DNA from: Lyophyllum atratum
Lineage: Eukaryota > Basidiomycota > Agaricomycetes > Agaricales > Lyophyllaceae
Direction: 5' to 3'
Assembly (NCBI GenBank): GCA_014905825.1
Contig: JACGCN010000054.1
Span: forward strand, 124,001-188,000
DNA length: 64,000 nucleotides
This document shows, in pieces, positions 34,069 to 45,326 of the stretch (position 1 is the first letter of the stretch; the number at the start of each line of letters is the position of its first letter). Both the position numbers and the translations under genes were made by a program. The notes below the pieces were generated by a model. That model was not told the DNA's origin, searched no databases, and saw only the letters and a program-made list of their open reading frames with translations.

Positions 34069-37000
34069 CTATCGGCGCCCTCTATTCAGTGCCCAACATA
34101 TAATCAGTACCTCTCTGTCAATACCATAAGCCGTGGCTTGTCTTCGAAAAGTCGTGAGGTGAGTGATGATGTGGGTTAGCTCGATGATGACTAGGTCGTC
34201 GGAGGGCAGCACATCAACAACTTTTGTCAGGAACCCCGGGTAGTGACAGAACGGGGCTCGTTCCTCATCCACAGTGGACAGTCGTCGATGTGGGCGGACC
34301 ACTATGAAGGTGTGCATCGAACCTTCTAGTGGAAGCCTCCAAATTGTTTGGATAAACCCTGTGTCATGATCTTGAGTAAACGGGTTGTAGAACTGTATGG
34401 CACTGTTCCCTTTGTGCGACCTTTCGCAGCTAAATGTGCACTCGTCTCGGTGCACTTGTAGTGGTCGCTGAGCATGCGGAGGAAGGATGAGAGCATTGGG
34501 AGGATGTGGAAAGTTGTTAAAGGCTCGGTATGGTCTTCCCATGAGCTGTAGGTAGTGGAGAAGAGCATCATACTCTTCCCCTATGAGGCCAGGTGCTTTT
34601 GCTAGAACTTCTGATACTTCTGTAGGCTTCAGAGGTATGAAGGCGCCGTCCACAGACCTATCCGCTGGCTCCAGGATATTAGCCAGCTCCTTTAAGTCAT
34701 CGCCATCATGCAGCGCAGCATTTATACGGGCTCGACGGCTCATCTGACGGAGCATTGTGAGATCCAAGTCCCCTAGTCTCTGCATCAGCTATGTGTTGAC
34801 AGTCATGATAGAAAAAAGTAACATACGTAGCTTGTGATTGGTATTGATACTCTGCAACATGCCATTCATTCGCTCCCCTGGAAACTCGCTGAAAGAAGCG
34901 AGAGGCCCCCAATACTTTAGCAGAGCAGCATTATGCATGGCGTAATGATGGTTTGGCTTTGATGGCCGATGTGGGAAGAGATCTTGGATAGAAGTTCGAT
35001 ATCGGATGTAATGGTGGGTATAAGCATCTGCGTCCGCATTGGAGGTCTTGAATGCAGAAATGATGTTTGTCGCAGAAACCAGATCATAAAAGCAGTTAAA
35101 GTGTTGGTTGTGAGATTTATCTGCCGCAGTGGTGTACCAGAATTCAGGAATGATGAGGGGAAAAATACAAGTGAACAGTGTGAGGTATTCCCGAGCTTTC
35201 AGCTTGCCGTGGCCTGGTTCACCAAGATTAATGGGTGGTCGCTGTACCCATGTCGGAAGAGTGATATCCCGGATGCAATCTCTGATAGCTTGTAGCTCAG
35301 CATCCGTGAAGCTGAAAGACGAGGAAGCGTCAAGAGGAATGTAGTCAAGGTCGTCGTCATCGTCGTCATCATTGAAGTTGTATGGAAGGTGTGTGCCTGT
35401 AGGGGTAGGCGTTGAGGACGATGATCCAGTAAAAGATGAGGATGATGGTGAGGGAGACATGAGTGGTGGTGTGGCCATGGCAGCTCCAGTTTCAGCAGCT
35501 TCTAGAAAAAGATCGCCTAGCTCATCAGCAGAATCTGATTCATTCACCTCTGTCCACTGCTCATCCTTTTCAATCTCTACCGCTTTCTCAGTGTCCTTCT
35601 CATCCCTCCCAATGCCCCAGAGTACACGAAGATGGTGCTGCAGAATACCCTCCAGCCAGTTATGCATAAAGCCTAGCACAACATGTTTGACTGGGTCCCA
35701 GTATGGCAGACGATGCAATGGAGTCCAGCGCACACCAGTCGCTTTCTCCTGAGCAGATCGAGCAACTTTTGTTGTAAGATTCCGCCATGTGTCTGCCTCA
35801 GCACGTACTTGTGCACCAGTACGTGCTTGCCAGAACTGAAAATCGAGATCCTCCAACCGATCCGACGTACAGAGACAAAAAGAGCAGAACATTGTGGCAC
35901 TATGCCCTAGAAATCCAGAAGCCTTGCGACTCCCCTCAAGATCCGCAATCAGAGGGGCAGTTTTCACTTGTGTATGGACACCATTAGGATGCCGGCATGT
36001 TGGCACCTGTAGGCCTGGTGCAGTACCATACTTGGCAACAGCTGTAATAACAGGATCAAGAAGATGGCAGATAGTCGTGCTATCAGGAGCACGAGGAGGA
36101 GGCATGAGCCCGATAATAAAGGTATTCTCCGGGCGATAGCGGAGATGCGGGGGTAGATTCAAGCAATATAACACAATTGCACCACAGGACGCTTTTTTGC
36201 CTATTTATACAGTGAGCCCTGGATATATATCAATGCTGTATAACTCACCAGCAATCTTGTTTGTGAAAGGATTGAACCAATCAATATAGATGCCAAATAC
36301 TAGATGATACGGTGATCGCAAAAAACCCTGCAGGTCAATCCAAGCGGGACTATCCTGGATGTCGCTCATTTTGGCACCGAAAGCAGCTAGAGGTTGGTTT
36401 ACATGGCGGTGAAATGTCGCCTCAAGGCTGTCTTCGATAGATCGGCGGGATAAGAAGAACTGAAGCCATGAGTCAAAAGACTGGGTCGAGTATAGGCAAC
36501 GTGGGACCCATTTAGGTCCATTCTGAGTGTTCTGGACCTTCCATAGCTCCGTATCACAAGGGCGCGACTTTGGAGAGGCTCTCCACTGACATTTCCAGGG
36601 AATAGGCCGAGGAATGAGGGAAAAGCACCCAGGACAGCAAGCTGTCCGGATAATTTCTGGCTCTGTGCAGTGGAGCCGATATCACTGCGGGGATGAGCCG
36701 AAACCTTCGTAAGATAAACCTTGAACATACTGAGAAAATATCGTGATTGACCAATCAAAATGCCGGATCACAATATTGGGAAAATATATTCAAGATATAT
36801 TCTACGAGGGTTTCGGCTCATCCCCGCAGTGTATGCCGTACGGACGTCTCGAGGAAGCCTGACACTCGAAAGCTCAATGTTCACCCCAGATGAAGAAAGT
36901 GCAACCCCGATAAGGTAGAGAGTTGTAGATAGGATAAGTTGGACTGCCTGTAGAATCCTATTAGTAACAGATCGGCTCACGCCAGCTGTGGTGTGGAGCC

Positions 37001-37307
37001 AGATTGCAAGGATGGAGATCATCTTCACAACAGTTGCAACAGGAAAGTTGATCTCTTTACAACTGTCAGTTAGCATTGATCAGGGACAAATTCAATACTC
37101 ACGTTTCGGAGTATTAGAATCTCGTGCTCGTTTCGGCGCTGTGCTCACGGATGCTGGTGGTTTCCGTTTCGGTGATGCCGGCCGTTTATCGCGTTTTTCA
37201 TGTGCTGAACGGGTCGATGCATCAACTCGCTGTCCTGGCTGTTCAATGCCGTGGATAGTGGTCGTTTTTGTGCAGCAGACTGTACAGGTGCATACGACTG
37301 AAGGCAT
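34069..37307 (-). pseudogene. Tnp2-type CACTA transposase, interrupted by a MITE
   Basis: The coding series starts at 37307 (MPSVVCTCTVCC) and ends at a stop at 34069. Recognisable parts in order: an N-terminal exon with basic KRKPP; exon 2 (QINFPVATVVKMI) with LSSVRLPRDVRTAY; then a Cys-rich block EIIRTACCPGCFSLIP and PCDTELWK; DSWLQFFLSRRS; GIYIDWFNPFTNKIAG; a large exon with LNLPPHLRY, FIIGLMPPPRAPDS, DLEGSRKASGFLGHSA and CSFCLC, WDPVKHVVLGFMHNWLEGI, a poly-Asp stretch, and FSEFPGERMNGMLQSINTNHK; and a last exon, DLDLTMLRQMSRRARIN. These match the Transposase_21/Tnp2 family of fungal CACTA elements. Between DVRTAY and the RLHCTEPE block the exon is split by a 149-bp insertion plus a 3-bp duplication (152 bp, not a multiple of three), which adds stops. 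This copy should not make full-length transposase. All other exon junctions are intact. Confidence 0.85.
36683..36831. mobile_element. 149-bp CACTA-type MITE nested in the transposase
   Basis: Starts CACTGCGGGGATGAGCCGAA and ends with its reverse complement; about 27 bp at each end match with one mismatch. The whole element is a diverged palindrome, with inner halves around CCTTGAACATACTGAG still alignable. It is flanked by TAT on both sides (36680-36682 and 36832-36834). A CACTG end with a 3-bp duplication fits a non-autonomous CACTA relative. Removing it and one TAT restores a continuous transposase reading frame, which confirms the exact insertion site. Confidence 0.85.
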
Positions 37308-37481
37308 CCCAGAGTGAAGAGGAGAACTTGGAGGAAAGATACTTCAAATCTCGTATCAGATAAAGGTCGCGATGTTGCGCTAACACCAGCTGAAGATCAT
37401 TGATCAAAGATGGCAACGTGCTATTACATAATTGATGGAAACCCAACCACCAGCCAACCACCGTTCAACTACGGGCCAGGT

Positions 37482-37540
37482 GCCGTCCAATCGACTGAAG
37501 GGCGGTTGAAATTCAACCGCCTCGGCATTTGCCCCTTGTG
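37482..37540 (-). repeat. Right terminal inverted repeat of the CACTA-like element
   Basis: Reverse complement of 30209-30267 with one mismatch. It includes the same hairpin (37501-37521) and is followed by the TAA target duplication at 37541-37543. Confidence 0.9.
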
Positions 37541-37981
37541 TAAACGCACTCAGATCACCAGAACCGATGCTTGTGTTTCGGCGTTCAAGGATGATCGACC
37601 CATGCCAGTTACGTGATGAGCATTCTTTACCCACATCGCGTTTGTGCGTGATGATAACGACCGCCCCAAAACGTGGCGGGCTTCGTTCGTACCCCGTGCT
37701 TTTCAACCCCTAGAACCTCTATAATTCAAAGCACGTTGCCGCAACGTGTTGCAACATTTGATAACTCAGTCCTGCGTAGAATGGGTCCTGCCGCTTTACT
37801 TCCGATACAGAGCGCTGAACGTGTCAGATGAGCTGGCGCCGTGATTTCTCTGCGAAACCTGCTGAGTTCCATACGACATGCTTCCCGCAGAAGTTCCGCA
37901 GGACATAAAGCGCGAACTAACTTGACGAAAGTACTTCACTCCCGACCCTCATCTCTCAACAGGCTTCAACTTCAAGCAAAC
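37541..37981. other. Intergenic, right flank of the transposon
   Basis: Host DNA between the transposon and the next gene. An inverted CAACGTGTTGCAACATTTG-like stretch near 37735-37760 is the only visible structure. No gene. Confidence 0.4.
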
Positions 37982-38563
37982 ATGAATCAAGATTGGTGTC
38001 GCGCTAACACCGGTGAGGGTAGCTAACACGTCTGCTATCGTCAAGCTCAACTGATAAATGTCACTATACCAGCTGTTGGTCATGACAATGCTGGTGGTGG
38101 CGGGCGTGGTGGAAATGTTGGATCGAATAATACCACGAATACGACCCACACCAACTCACACAACGACAGCAGCGTTCGTCAGCGGCTCCGCGGTAGGGCC
38201 TTGTTGTATCTTCCAGATAGCCTGATCTAAACCATCAATCAGGCGATACCTACACTGCGCCCGTCGACCAAGGAGACCAGTTCAGTGGAGTTTTCAGTAG
38301 CAGCATACTTGGCGGACGACGAAATAAGAATACGCTCAACAATGGCGGTGCTGGACCAGGTATGCAACTAACCACACAACGTGAAGTTGCAACGATTGTT
38401 CACATCTTTGGTCTCAGGTGAAAGAAAACAGTCACCGGCCGAAATCGCGCTCAACGAGCGACTCGAAAGGGCTCGTGAGAAATTAGCTGCAAAGAAGGAG
38501 AGGGAGCGCCTAGCCCAGTTGGAGGCGGAGGTACTGCGGTTAGAGGCTGAGCTTGCAGACTAA
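37982..38563 (+). CDS. Small coiled-coil protein, hypothetical
   Basis: Four exons (37982-38012, 38073-38192, 38243-38359, 38418-38563) encode 137 residues. After a short N-terminus comes a Gly/Asn/Thr-rich low-complexity middle (GGGGRGGNVGSNNTTNTT). The C-terminal 45 residues form an uninterrupted charged helix, ALNERLERAREKLAAKKERE followed by LAQLEAEVLRLEAELAD, with heptad-like leucines, i.e. a coiled coil. I do not recognise the family. A truncated copy of the last exon lies at 41.9-42.07 kb on the other side of the GH16 gene. The consistent phase of all three introns supports a real gene. Confidence 0.65.
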
Positions 38564-39821
38564 GAGCAGTAGCCTCCACCTTCAACTTTTTCTTTTCCTG
38601 CATCGTGATTCACGGCTAGTACCATGTCTTTTCTCATATCTTTGATGACTTTCAAAAAATTCAAATGCTTGCTATGCGATGATTCCTTTCGGGGAATGGT
38701 TTTGAGCAGCAACTGTTGGTCATTGGCGTGTCGCTAAGCCGGAAGACGTTTCATCGTAATGGACGGTGCGCATGCCCACGCTAACCATCGGAGTCAAGGT
38801 CAGAGAACAGAGGAAATTTCGACATTGGCTACGCATATACGTATCGGCATATCGTAAGTGATAGGAAGGTATGAGAGAAGGACGCACTATTCATTGGTAG
38901 AGTCTGGCATTTACCTAAGCACCACTCAGATCGGCGAGTCGCATAGCTCACTGAGAATTTTCGGGAAGGTGATGGATGAGCAAAGACAACTCCAAGGATA
39001 TTCGGCAATCGAAATACGGCAGAGTAGCTGTGAACCAGACAGTGAAAGGTAGAAATCATGTCCCATGGTCGAGGATTACCGTCGTGGAATGTTGATAGGT
39101 AAGATATCACACAATATCTAGACCGCGGACTCGAAGACAGTCTCATGCCATTATTGCGCTATGCACGGCTTGGCACATACTTCCGTTTCGAACGGGCACG
39201 GTTTCGGATTATCTGTTTCGAGGTCCTTGAAGTTGTGTTATTGGAGTTCAGCGTGTGAGCTTGATCGAGCCGAAGAGCCTGGGTCATGCATTAGAGAGTG
39301 GGGCGCTTTTGCGCTGCACCAAGCAGGTCGTATTTCAAGGAACACGGTTGACTTCGGAAGATGCTCTAGCTGCAGCATAGGCAAACGTAGAGAACTGGTC
39401 AGCATGGGTTGATATTTCGGCCAATTATCGCCTTCCGAAGCCTGCGCATCCACAACGGGAAGCTGGATTTACCAATTGACATCGCCCTCCGTAGCCAGAA
39501 GACATTTGATCGTACCACTCCAGCAGATGGGTCTAGCTTATCTGGCGACGAGAGTACTCCGGGCTCCTGGGCCGTTCGCTCGGAGTGCATCAAGTAGGGT
39601 GTTTCGGGGTTGAGATAAATGCGAATGCGACTGGGCACAGATACGTAGCCAGGAGTCAGAAATATGCATGGATGTTTCGCCTACTAGAATCCCGGGAGGC
39701 AATTCTGGGCGAATTCCAGCAGCAGTTGTTGACCTCGATCGAAAGATGACCAGTGAAGCGGTCAATACAATTTTTTTAGGCGGGATAAAACAGATACGCA
39801 GCTCAGATATTCCGCGGACGG
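38564..39821. other. Intergenic, upstream of the GH16 gene
   Basis: No supported gene in about 1.25 kb. Frames of 60-105 codons occur on both strands without splice or compositional support. The right end forms the promoter of the glucanase. Confidence 0.4.
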
Positions 39822-39829
39822 TATATAAG
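39822..39829 (+). promoter_or_regulatory. TATA box of the GH16 gene
   Basis: TATATAAG, 194 bp upstream of the chosen ATG at 40016. This implies a leader of about 160 bp that contains one or two short upstream ATGs (39957, 39971). Confidence 0.5.
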
Positions 39830-40015
39830 TAGCTTAGTGCGGTCCGTTGATGCAGGAGAGAGGTGAAAGATTCAGTCAGAAATATTGATCACTTGATCGC
39901 GTAAGCACAAGCAGCCGTTCTTCTGCATCGCATGGCTCTAATTATAAGATAGCTGTGATGGACACTCATCATGGTCAAATCTCGCCGAACGACTTCTCTA
40001 TTCCCAGCCACCACG

Positions 40016-41567
40016 ATGCGACTCCTGCGCCCCGTTACTGCGCTCGTCGCCCTCGCAGTGACTAGCTCGACCCGCGCGATCTACGTGCCTCTGCGCGAGT
40101 ATGCTGGCAGCACTTTCTTCGACGGATGGGACTTCTGGGGCAACGTTGATAATACCACATGGGGTGCGTAGCCTTTAGATCGGTACTTTCTGACTGAATT
40201 CCAACAGTTTTACAGGAAATGTAACATACCTGGACCGAGCAGCTGCGACGCAGCAGCGCCTGACGTATGTCAACGATGCTGGCCACGCCATCGTAAAAGT
40301 CGACAACACAACCAACATCGCACCCGCCACTCTGGTCAATCGCCCGTCGGTATGTATACCATAGTTAGTGCTCGTGTGTCCTCTGCGACTAATCAATTGT
40401 TCTTCTTTTGGTGACCTCCAGATTCGGTTAACGTCCAAGGATTCGTACGGGGTAGGCACACTCTGGATCATCGATGCCGTCCATATTCCCTACGGATGCT
40501 CCGTATGCCATTCTTGTCCTACTACCACGCGATTTTAACTTACTCCGCCGCAGGTATGGCCCTCCTTCTGGACCCTGGGTTCCGGCAAAGAATGGCCCCA
40601 CGCAGGGGAGATCGACATCATCGAGGGCATCAACCTCATGGGCAACAATCAAATGGCCCTGCACGCCGACGCGGGGTGTGCGCAGGCGGCGAACCCTGCG
40701 CAGAGTGGCAAGACTCTGGAAGGTGACTGTTCGCTCGACCGCGGGTGCATCGTCGCGGAGACGAAGCCGAACAGCTTTGGGAAGGGCTTCGCAGATGCGG
40801 GCGGAGGTGTTTTTGCAGTGCAGATGGATGTTTCGGGCGTTTACATGTGGTATTGGAGTGTGAGTCGCATCCCTCGCATACGCTCCTGGATTTCTTCGCT
40901 GACTTGAAGTAATAGAGACCGCAAATTCCTGATATAATCAAGAGTGCGACGTCGACATCGAATATGGACCCTGCGGCGTTCGGTATGCCTTCGGCGTCGT
41001 ACCCTGCCACTGGGTGCAACATCACGCAGTTCTTCGGTCCTCAACAATTTGTACTTCTCACCACGCTCTGCGGCTCATGGTATGCTCTTTCTCAAAATTG
41101 ACGCCGGGCCTCCCGGTTCTGACTGCGCCATTCTCGCTCATAGGGCCGGCGTTCCCGACATCTATGCCACCACGTGTCCTGGCAGTTGTGTACGTGCCGA
41201 TCCCCTTCCGCTCCCTGGGCTTTCCTTCTTCGATGGTTCTTACTAATTTCCGCCCCAACAGATCAGCAGCAACATCATTGGTCCCGGGAGTCCTAAATAT
41301 GACACCGCATATTGGGAGATTCCGTATGTCCGAACGTACATCCTAGATAACCTCGTACCCCCGACATCCTCTTCCATTCCTGTATTGCCCGTGACGACGA
41401 CGTCGACCGTACAGGTGACGCCTACTAGTGGTGCGAGTACGGATACGGGTACGGGTACTGGAGGGAGCGGGAGTGGGAATGACGCGATGCGCTCGGGTGC
41501 GAGTGGTTTGGGTCTGGTGGGTCTGGTGGTAGTAGGCGCGGTGTCCTTGGTTTGGAGTTTTATCTAG
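40016..41567 (+). CDS. GH16 endo-beta-1,3(4)-glucanase-like protein, probably GPI-anchored
   Basis: Seven exons (40016-40163, 40216-40349, 40422-40502, 40554-40859, 40916-41079, 41144-41189, 41262-41567) give 394 residues. The signal peptide is MRLLRPVTALVALAVTSSTRA. The GH16 fold is marked by FFDGWDFWG, GTLWIIDAVHIPYGC, VWPSFWTLGSGKEWPHAGEI and the catalytic ExDxxE motif (Glu140, Asp142, Glu145 in GEIDIIEG), then NQMALHA and CGSWAGVP. Fungal enzymes of this type cleave mixed or 1,3-beta-glucans of cell walls. The C-terminus is Ser/Thr/Gly-rich, followed by a final hydrophobic helix LGLVGLVVVGAVSLVWSF, as in GPI-anchored wall enzymes. An in-frame ATG at 39971 would place a basic extension before the signal peptide and is less likely. 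Confidence 0.92.
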
Positions 41568-41818
41568 CCGCATGGGGGATCTGAATCCAGGGTTTCATGT
41601 TTTTATTACTATATGGGTTGGTGTGGATAGACTTCTTACTGTACCTCTATGTGCTTTATTTTCTCGTTATTTACGTGTAGATGGTTTCCCGCAGGGCCAT
41701 GTATTTGTTGACTTGTTGATATCTATATACTTAGGTGCTCGGAGGGAACTAGGAGACCCTTGAAGCTGATGATTCGAAAGTAACGGATCAACCCATTTGT
41801 AAAGTATTTTGTGTCCTT

Positions 41819-42073
41819 GTGGAACTTAAAATCTGGATATGGGTTTCACCGCTCGAATCGCGAACAGGTTTCCATCCAAACTTAAAGCTGTTGACGCGAG
41901 GCGTTGTAAAAGATGAACCGAACCTCTCTGTGGCCGAAATTCTGCTCAACGATCGACTCAACAAGGTTCGGCAAGTGTTAGCGGCGAAAAGGGAGAAAGA
42001 GCGCGAGGCTAAGCTGAGGCGGTTGGAGGCCGAACTCACAGATCAAGACTCATATGCCGTCCAGAATTCCTAA
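41819..42073 (+). pseudogene. Truncated copy of the small coiled-coil gene
   Basis: The stretch LSVAEILLNDRLNKVRQVL, then AAKREKEREAKLRRLEAEL, is clearly homologous to the last exon of the gene at 37982-38563 at both protein and DNA level (for example CTGCTCAACGATCGACTCAA against GCGCTCAACGAGCGACTCGA). The upstream Gly/Asn-rich exons are missing, and no acceptor AG stands where the homologous exon begins. It is therefore most likely a decayed partial duplicate, although a short frame is open from 41819. Confidence 0.6.
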
Positions 42074-42338
42074 TTGCACGTTGTATACACGTGGATATCG
42101 TTCCGTGGTGGTTATCATGCTCATAGGGCTCGCAAAAGTTCAGCAATGGTCTTCTGATCCCCAAAAATGACGTGAAGCTTTCCTGATGCATCGAACACAG
42201 GTAAGGTAAGGTAAAATTACACGGCACGGTCCCACTGAGGAACGCCGGGTCCAGGGAGTATCCCGATGTACGCAGGTAATGTACATCATTGCCCCTGGGC
42301 CTCTAAATACTCTCTAAGCCGAGCTCACAAGTCTAGTT

Positions 42339-43273
42339 AGCTAACTTAGCCTGCGGTAGAACCTAGGAAAGTACTCAGAGACAAAAACAGAGATAGGTTT
42401 CCTTACGACCGTGTGGGCACTGGGAGGTACATCTACTTGACTCTGTAGCCATTCCTCTACTCCACTCTCGACTTCCTTAATGCATAGTGCGACAGACTCG
42501 GCGGTGGCATGGATAAGGGCGAGGGAAGAAACCGGAAACGGCAATTTCTGCGTGGCTAACATGATATCTCCAGCCCAAGATATTTGGCCTTGCCAAGCGA
42601 GCTCGTCAATGGAACTGCTTAGTGCAATGTGGGCATACCTTTGATGATTGAGGCTGATTAGATATTGTAGATAGCGCAGAGCGAGTAAGTGACGACGAGC
42701 GCACAGGGCATAATTCTAGTCTCTGTGTATAAAGGCGCGAGCATGGACTTCTTGCGTAGGTTGAGCATTCGGCGGAGAAAGCTGACTTGTACTTCACAAA
42801 GCTTTTGAACATGTACATCTCCGGCGTCCGGGGAGACTTCGCACCCTTGAATAAGGTGGCAGTCAACACGGGCCATGTACAGTTGCTTTAGCTCTTTTGG
42901 TGTCAGGCTGCCGTTTTTGTCCTCAATGGCGAAGATTCGATGTCCACATTATCGGGCCGTGCCTGCTTTTGGGATGTATGCAGTGTTGTTCAAGGGGTTT
43001 CTTGAGGTGGTGCAGAGTTGGTGCAGAGAGTTATTCCGACATACTTCTCTTTTGCACCGGTTTTCAAGTATGCCTAGTTTGCGGCGGAGGCGAGAGTCCG
43101 CATCGGGAGATAATTAAGATGTCAACTGCATGCACCATGAGTGCAATGCAGATGAAAGCAAGCAGGACATCATCTGGGTCGTCAGGCATAGGCTCATAGA
43201 GCATGTGGAGCCAGTTAGAGAGTGGGCCTCCCTGCAGGAGTGGGATAATGGGACGAGTCACGGATAGGTACAA
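42339..43273 (-). pseudogene. Degenerate LINE-type reverse transcriptase fragment
   Basis: Pieces in shifting frames on the minus strand match the C-terminal half of a reverse transcriptase from a non-LTR retroelement. LLQGGPLSNWLHMLY stands at the usual QGDPxSP position. HAVDILIIS stands where an ADD active-site box is expected, so the catalytic Asp pair is lost. The post-RT part is KELKQLYMARVDCHLIQGCE, QVSFLRRMLNLRKKSMLAPLY and SLALIHATAESVALCIKEVE. Several frameshifts separate these blocks, no start or endonuclease part is present, and the fragment is non-functional. Confidence 0.7.
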
Positions 43274-43345
43274 TTTTCGGATTTCTCGTTAAGTTGTCGA
43301 CGCCCACCCTTGGTAAGAGCTCCCTGCACGAAGCGCTGATTTCAA

Positions 43346-44766
43346 TCAGGCTGGTCCATGGCAGAGGAGGGTTCTCAAGGGGTTTGGGGCTGTCTCTGAG
43401 CGAGGAATGCGTATTTTCTGAAAATTTTGGTATTTGATGATGGTGGGAAGAAGTCGGAGTGAATCGGGAAAGCGCGCTCTCAGCCCAGCGGAATTAACTT
43501 CCCGATCCTCCGCCTCGTCCATGCTGTCGGAAACCACATAGATCGTGAATGTACGCAATAGCCGTATGTGCCAGTCGAAGAGGCCAACAAGACGATTATC
43601 GATTTCAAACGGCATCACTGAACCGCCGACGGGATGGAACATGGATGAATATGGCACATCGTCATCACAAATAATGGCAAGGTTCTCGATCCCATATGGG
43701 ACTGCCGTATAGGCTTCCAGCAGACGGTATAGGTGCTGGAACTCTCCCTCTGCGAGGTTCATCTTGAATACAATAGTGCGGAGGTTGGTTAACTGCTCGA
43801 ATTCAAGATCTGGACAACAGGAATACTGCGTCAACATCGCAGAAAACGAGATGAAGGACGTAGATGATACAGACTATATTCAAAGCATGCGTTAAGCCAA
43901 ACCAGGATCTCCAGGTTGCACGCGGCTCCTTGTAGAACTATCGACATCCCACTCAAAAAGCTTGAGTCTACCGATTCCGCTACCACTATCTTCCGGAGGC
44001 TCGAGAGCTGATAACAGCTTGGAGAATCGTTGAAAAGCTTCAACAAGCTTTTCCCGTCAACGCCTCCAATCTCCAGTACCTCCAGCGGCTTCGAAGTTTT
44101 GTTACCATGCACAGCTGCCACAGCATGAGCATCGAAATCTGTTCCCCGAGTATGTGCCTCTGCTAGGCAGGAATAAGCGTACTTCCCGAGGAGCGTTAGT
44201 CGTTTCACATTCGGGGCGGTTGTAAGTAGATCGACCGGAAATGTGCATGCACACATGTCTTCAAGGTGGATACGGAGAGTATGAAGGCTGGGCGAGCAGA
44301 GTATTTTGCAAAGTGGCTCTCTGAAGGCAATTGGGAGTTCGTTCCAGTCACCATAGCCTGACGATTTGGGTGAAAACTTGATAGAGAAGACTCGAAGACT
44401 TCCACTCATTGCAAATAGGGTCAAGAGCGCTCGGAATTCCACTTCTTCGATGATTCTGTCCTTTCCGTTCACCCATAGCTCCTGGATATAACCGACCAGT
44501 TGAGGATAGGCGATGAGATAGTTGTGGAATGGTCTGTATGGGGAGTCGGTGGAGTCGCCGTCAGGAGAATTAAGGTATATGACTCGAAAGAGCCGCTTGC
44601 GGCTTGGCATCAGAAATGCTTTACAGACCAAGGAGCAAGGAGAAAGAGATCCAGAATCGTTGTGAAGGTGGTCGACAATGTCATCGAGGACATCCAGAGG
44701 GAGTTGCGGGGGAGACATCATCGTTGAGTGTTGACGTTGAGCGCTGAGCGTTCTATCTGATGCCAT
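43346..44766 (-). CDS. F-box protein, paralogue 1 of an inverted pair
   Basis: Two exons (43875-44766 and 43346-43809) encode 451 residues. The F-box is at the N-terminus: PPQLPLDVLDDIVDHLHND, then LSPCSLVCKAFLMPSRKRLF. Leucine-rich blocks follow (SLHTLRIHLEDMC, NVKRLTLLGKYA, LEVLEIGGVDG). The 65-bp intron has the unusual donor GTCTGT; the paralogue at 57.9 kb has the same intron with the same length and donor, which supports it. The C-terminal 40 residues differ between the two paralogues. The probable role is substrate recognition in an SCF ubiquitin ligase, with unknown target. An alternative start lies at 44721. Confidence 0.85.
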
Positions 44767-45024
44767 CGATCTGCTGTTGGAAGCTGTTGGAAGTTGGAAC
44801 TCTCAGTCACAACTTGTGCACATCTAGGCGCCCAATTATAGAATGTGCGTCCAAAGCCCGCATCGCAAGCCGCACAACTTTTTGCACAAGGCCAAGTAGT
44901 ATATGCTCGATGACGACGGGCGAAATCATTGAATTTTTCTACGCACCCAATAGCCCGGGCTATGGAGCAGAGCAATAGTATAGCCAAGTTCCAGGTGCAA
45001 AGCGTCACAATTGAATGCGCTTCA

Positions 45025-45326
45025 AGGGCTCCTCAATTCTAAGTGGATCGTCAGTTCGTCAGTTCGTCCTAGATCATCAAGGTTCTGCTTTCACAGTCCG
45101 CTGTTGGCCGATCAAGCCGTCAGGAATGTAGGAACCGGCGACTTGTCCCAAATGGAAACGCGAAAAAAAAAACCCCGAAGTCCTCACCGTGGCACCGGCC
45201 GTTTGCACGTGAGGCCGGGGTTGGTTCCTGACGGCTTGTTCGGCCAACAGCGGACTGTAAAATCAGAACCTCGATGATCCAGGACGAACTGACGAACTGA
45301 CGATCCACTTAGAATTGAGGAGCCCT
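45025..45326. mobile_element. 302-bp foldback MITE (PIF/Harbinger-like ends)
   Basis: Long inverted arms of about 100 bp start AGGGCTCCTCAATTCTAAG at 45025 and end with its reverse complement at 45326; only about five mismatches separate the arms. The arms contain a doubled TCAGTTCG word. The centre (about 95 bp) is not palindromic and has a run of A. TCA is present on both sides (45022-45024 and 45327-45329), consistent with a 3-bp target duplication. There is no coding capacity. Assignment to PIF/Harbinger rests on duplication length and the GGGC-type end only. Confidence 0.75.

Larger units (their letters stand above)
30209..37540. mobile_element. Complete CACTA-like (EnSpm/Tnp2) DNA transposon, 7.3 kb
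   Basis: The two ends are inverted copies of each other. The 59 bp starting CACAAGGGGCAAATGCCG at 30209 recur, with a single mismatch, as the reverse complement ending at 37540. Subterminal GGTTGGCTGGTGGTTGG words are also shared. The element is flanked by TAA on both sides (30206-30208 and 37541-37543), the 3-bp target duplication typical of CACTA elements. The TIR starts CACAA, not CACTA. Inside are an accessory gene (plus strand, 30524-32272) and a Tnp2-type transposase (minus strand, 34069-37307) that converge on a 1.8-kb C-rich spacer. A small MITE is nested in the transposase. The near-identical TIRs suggest a fairly recent insertion. Confidence 0.9.
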
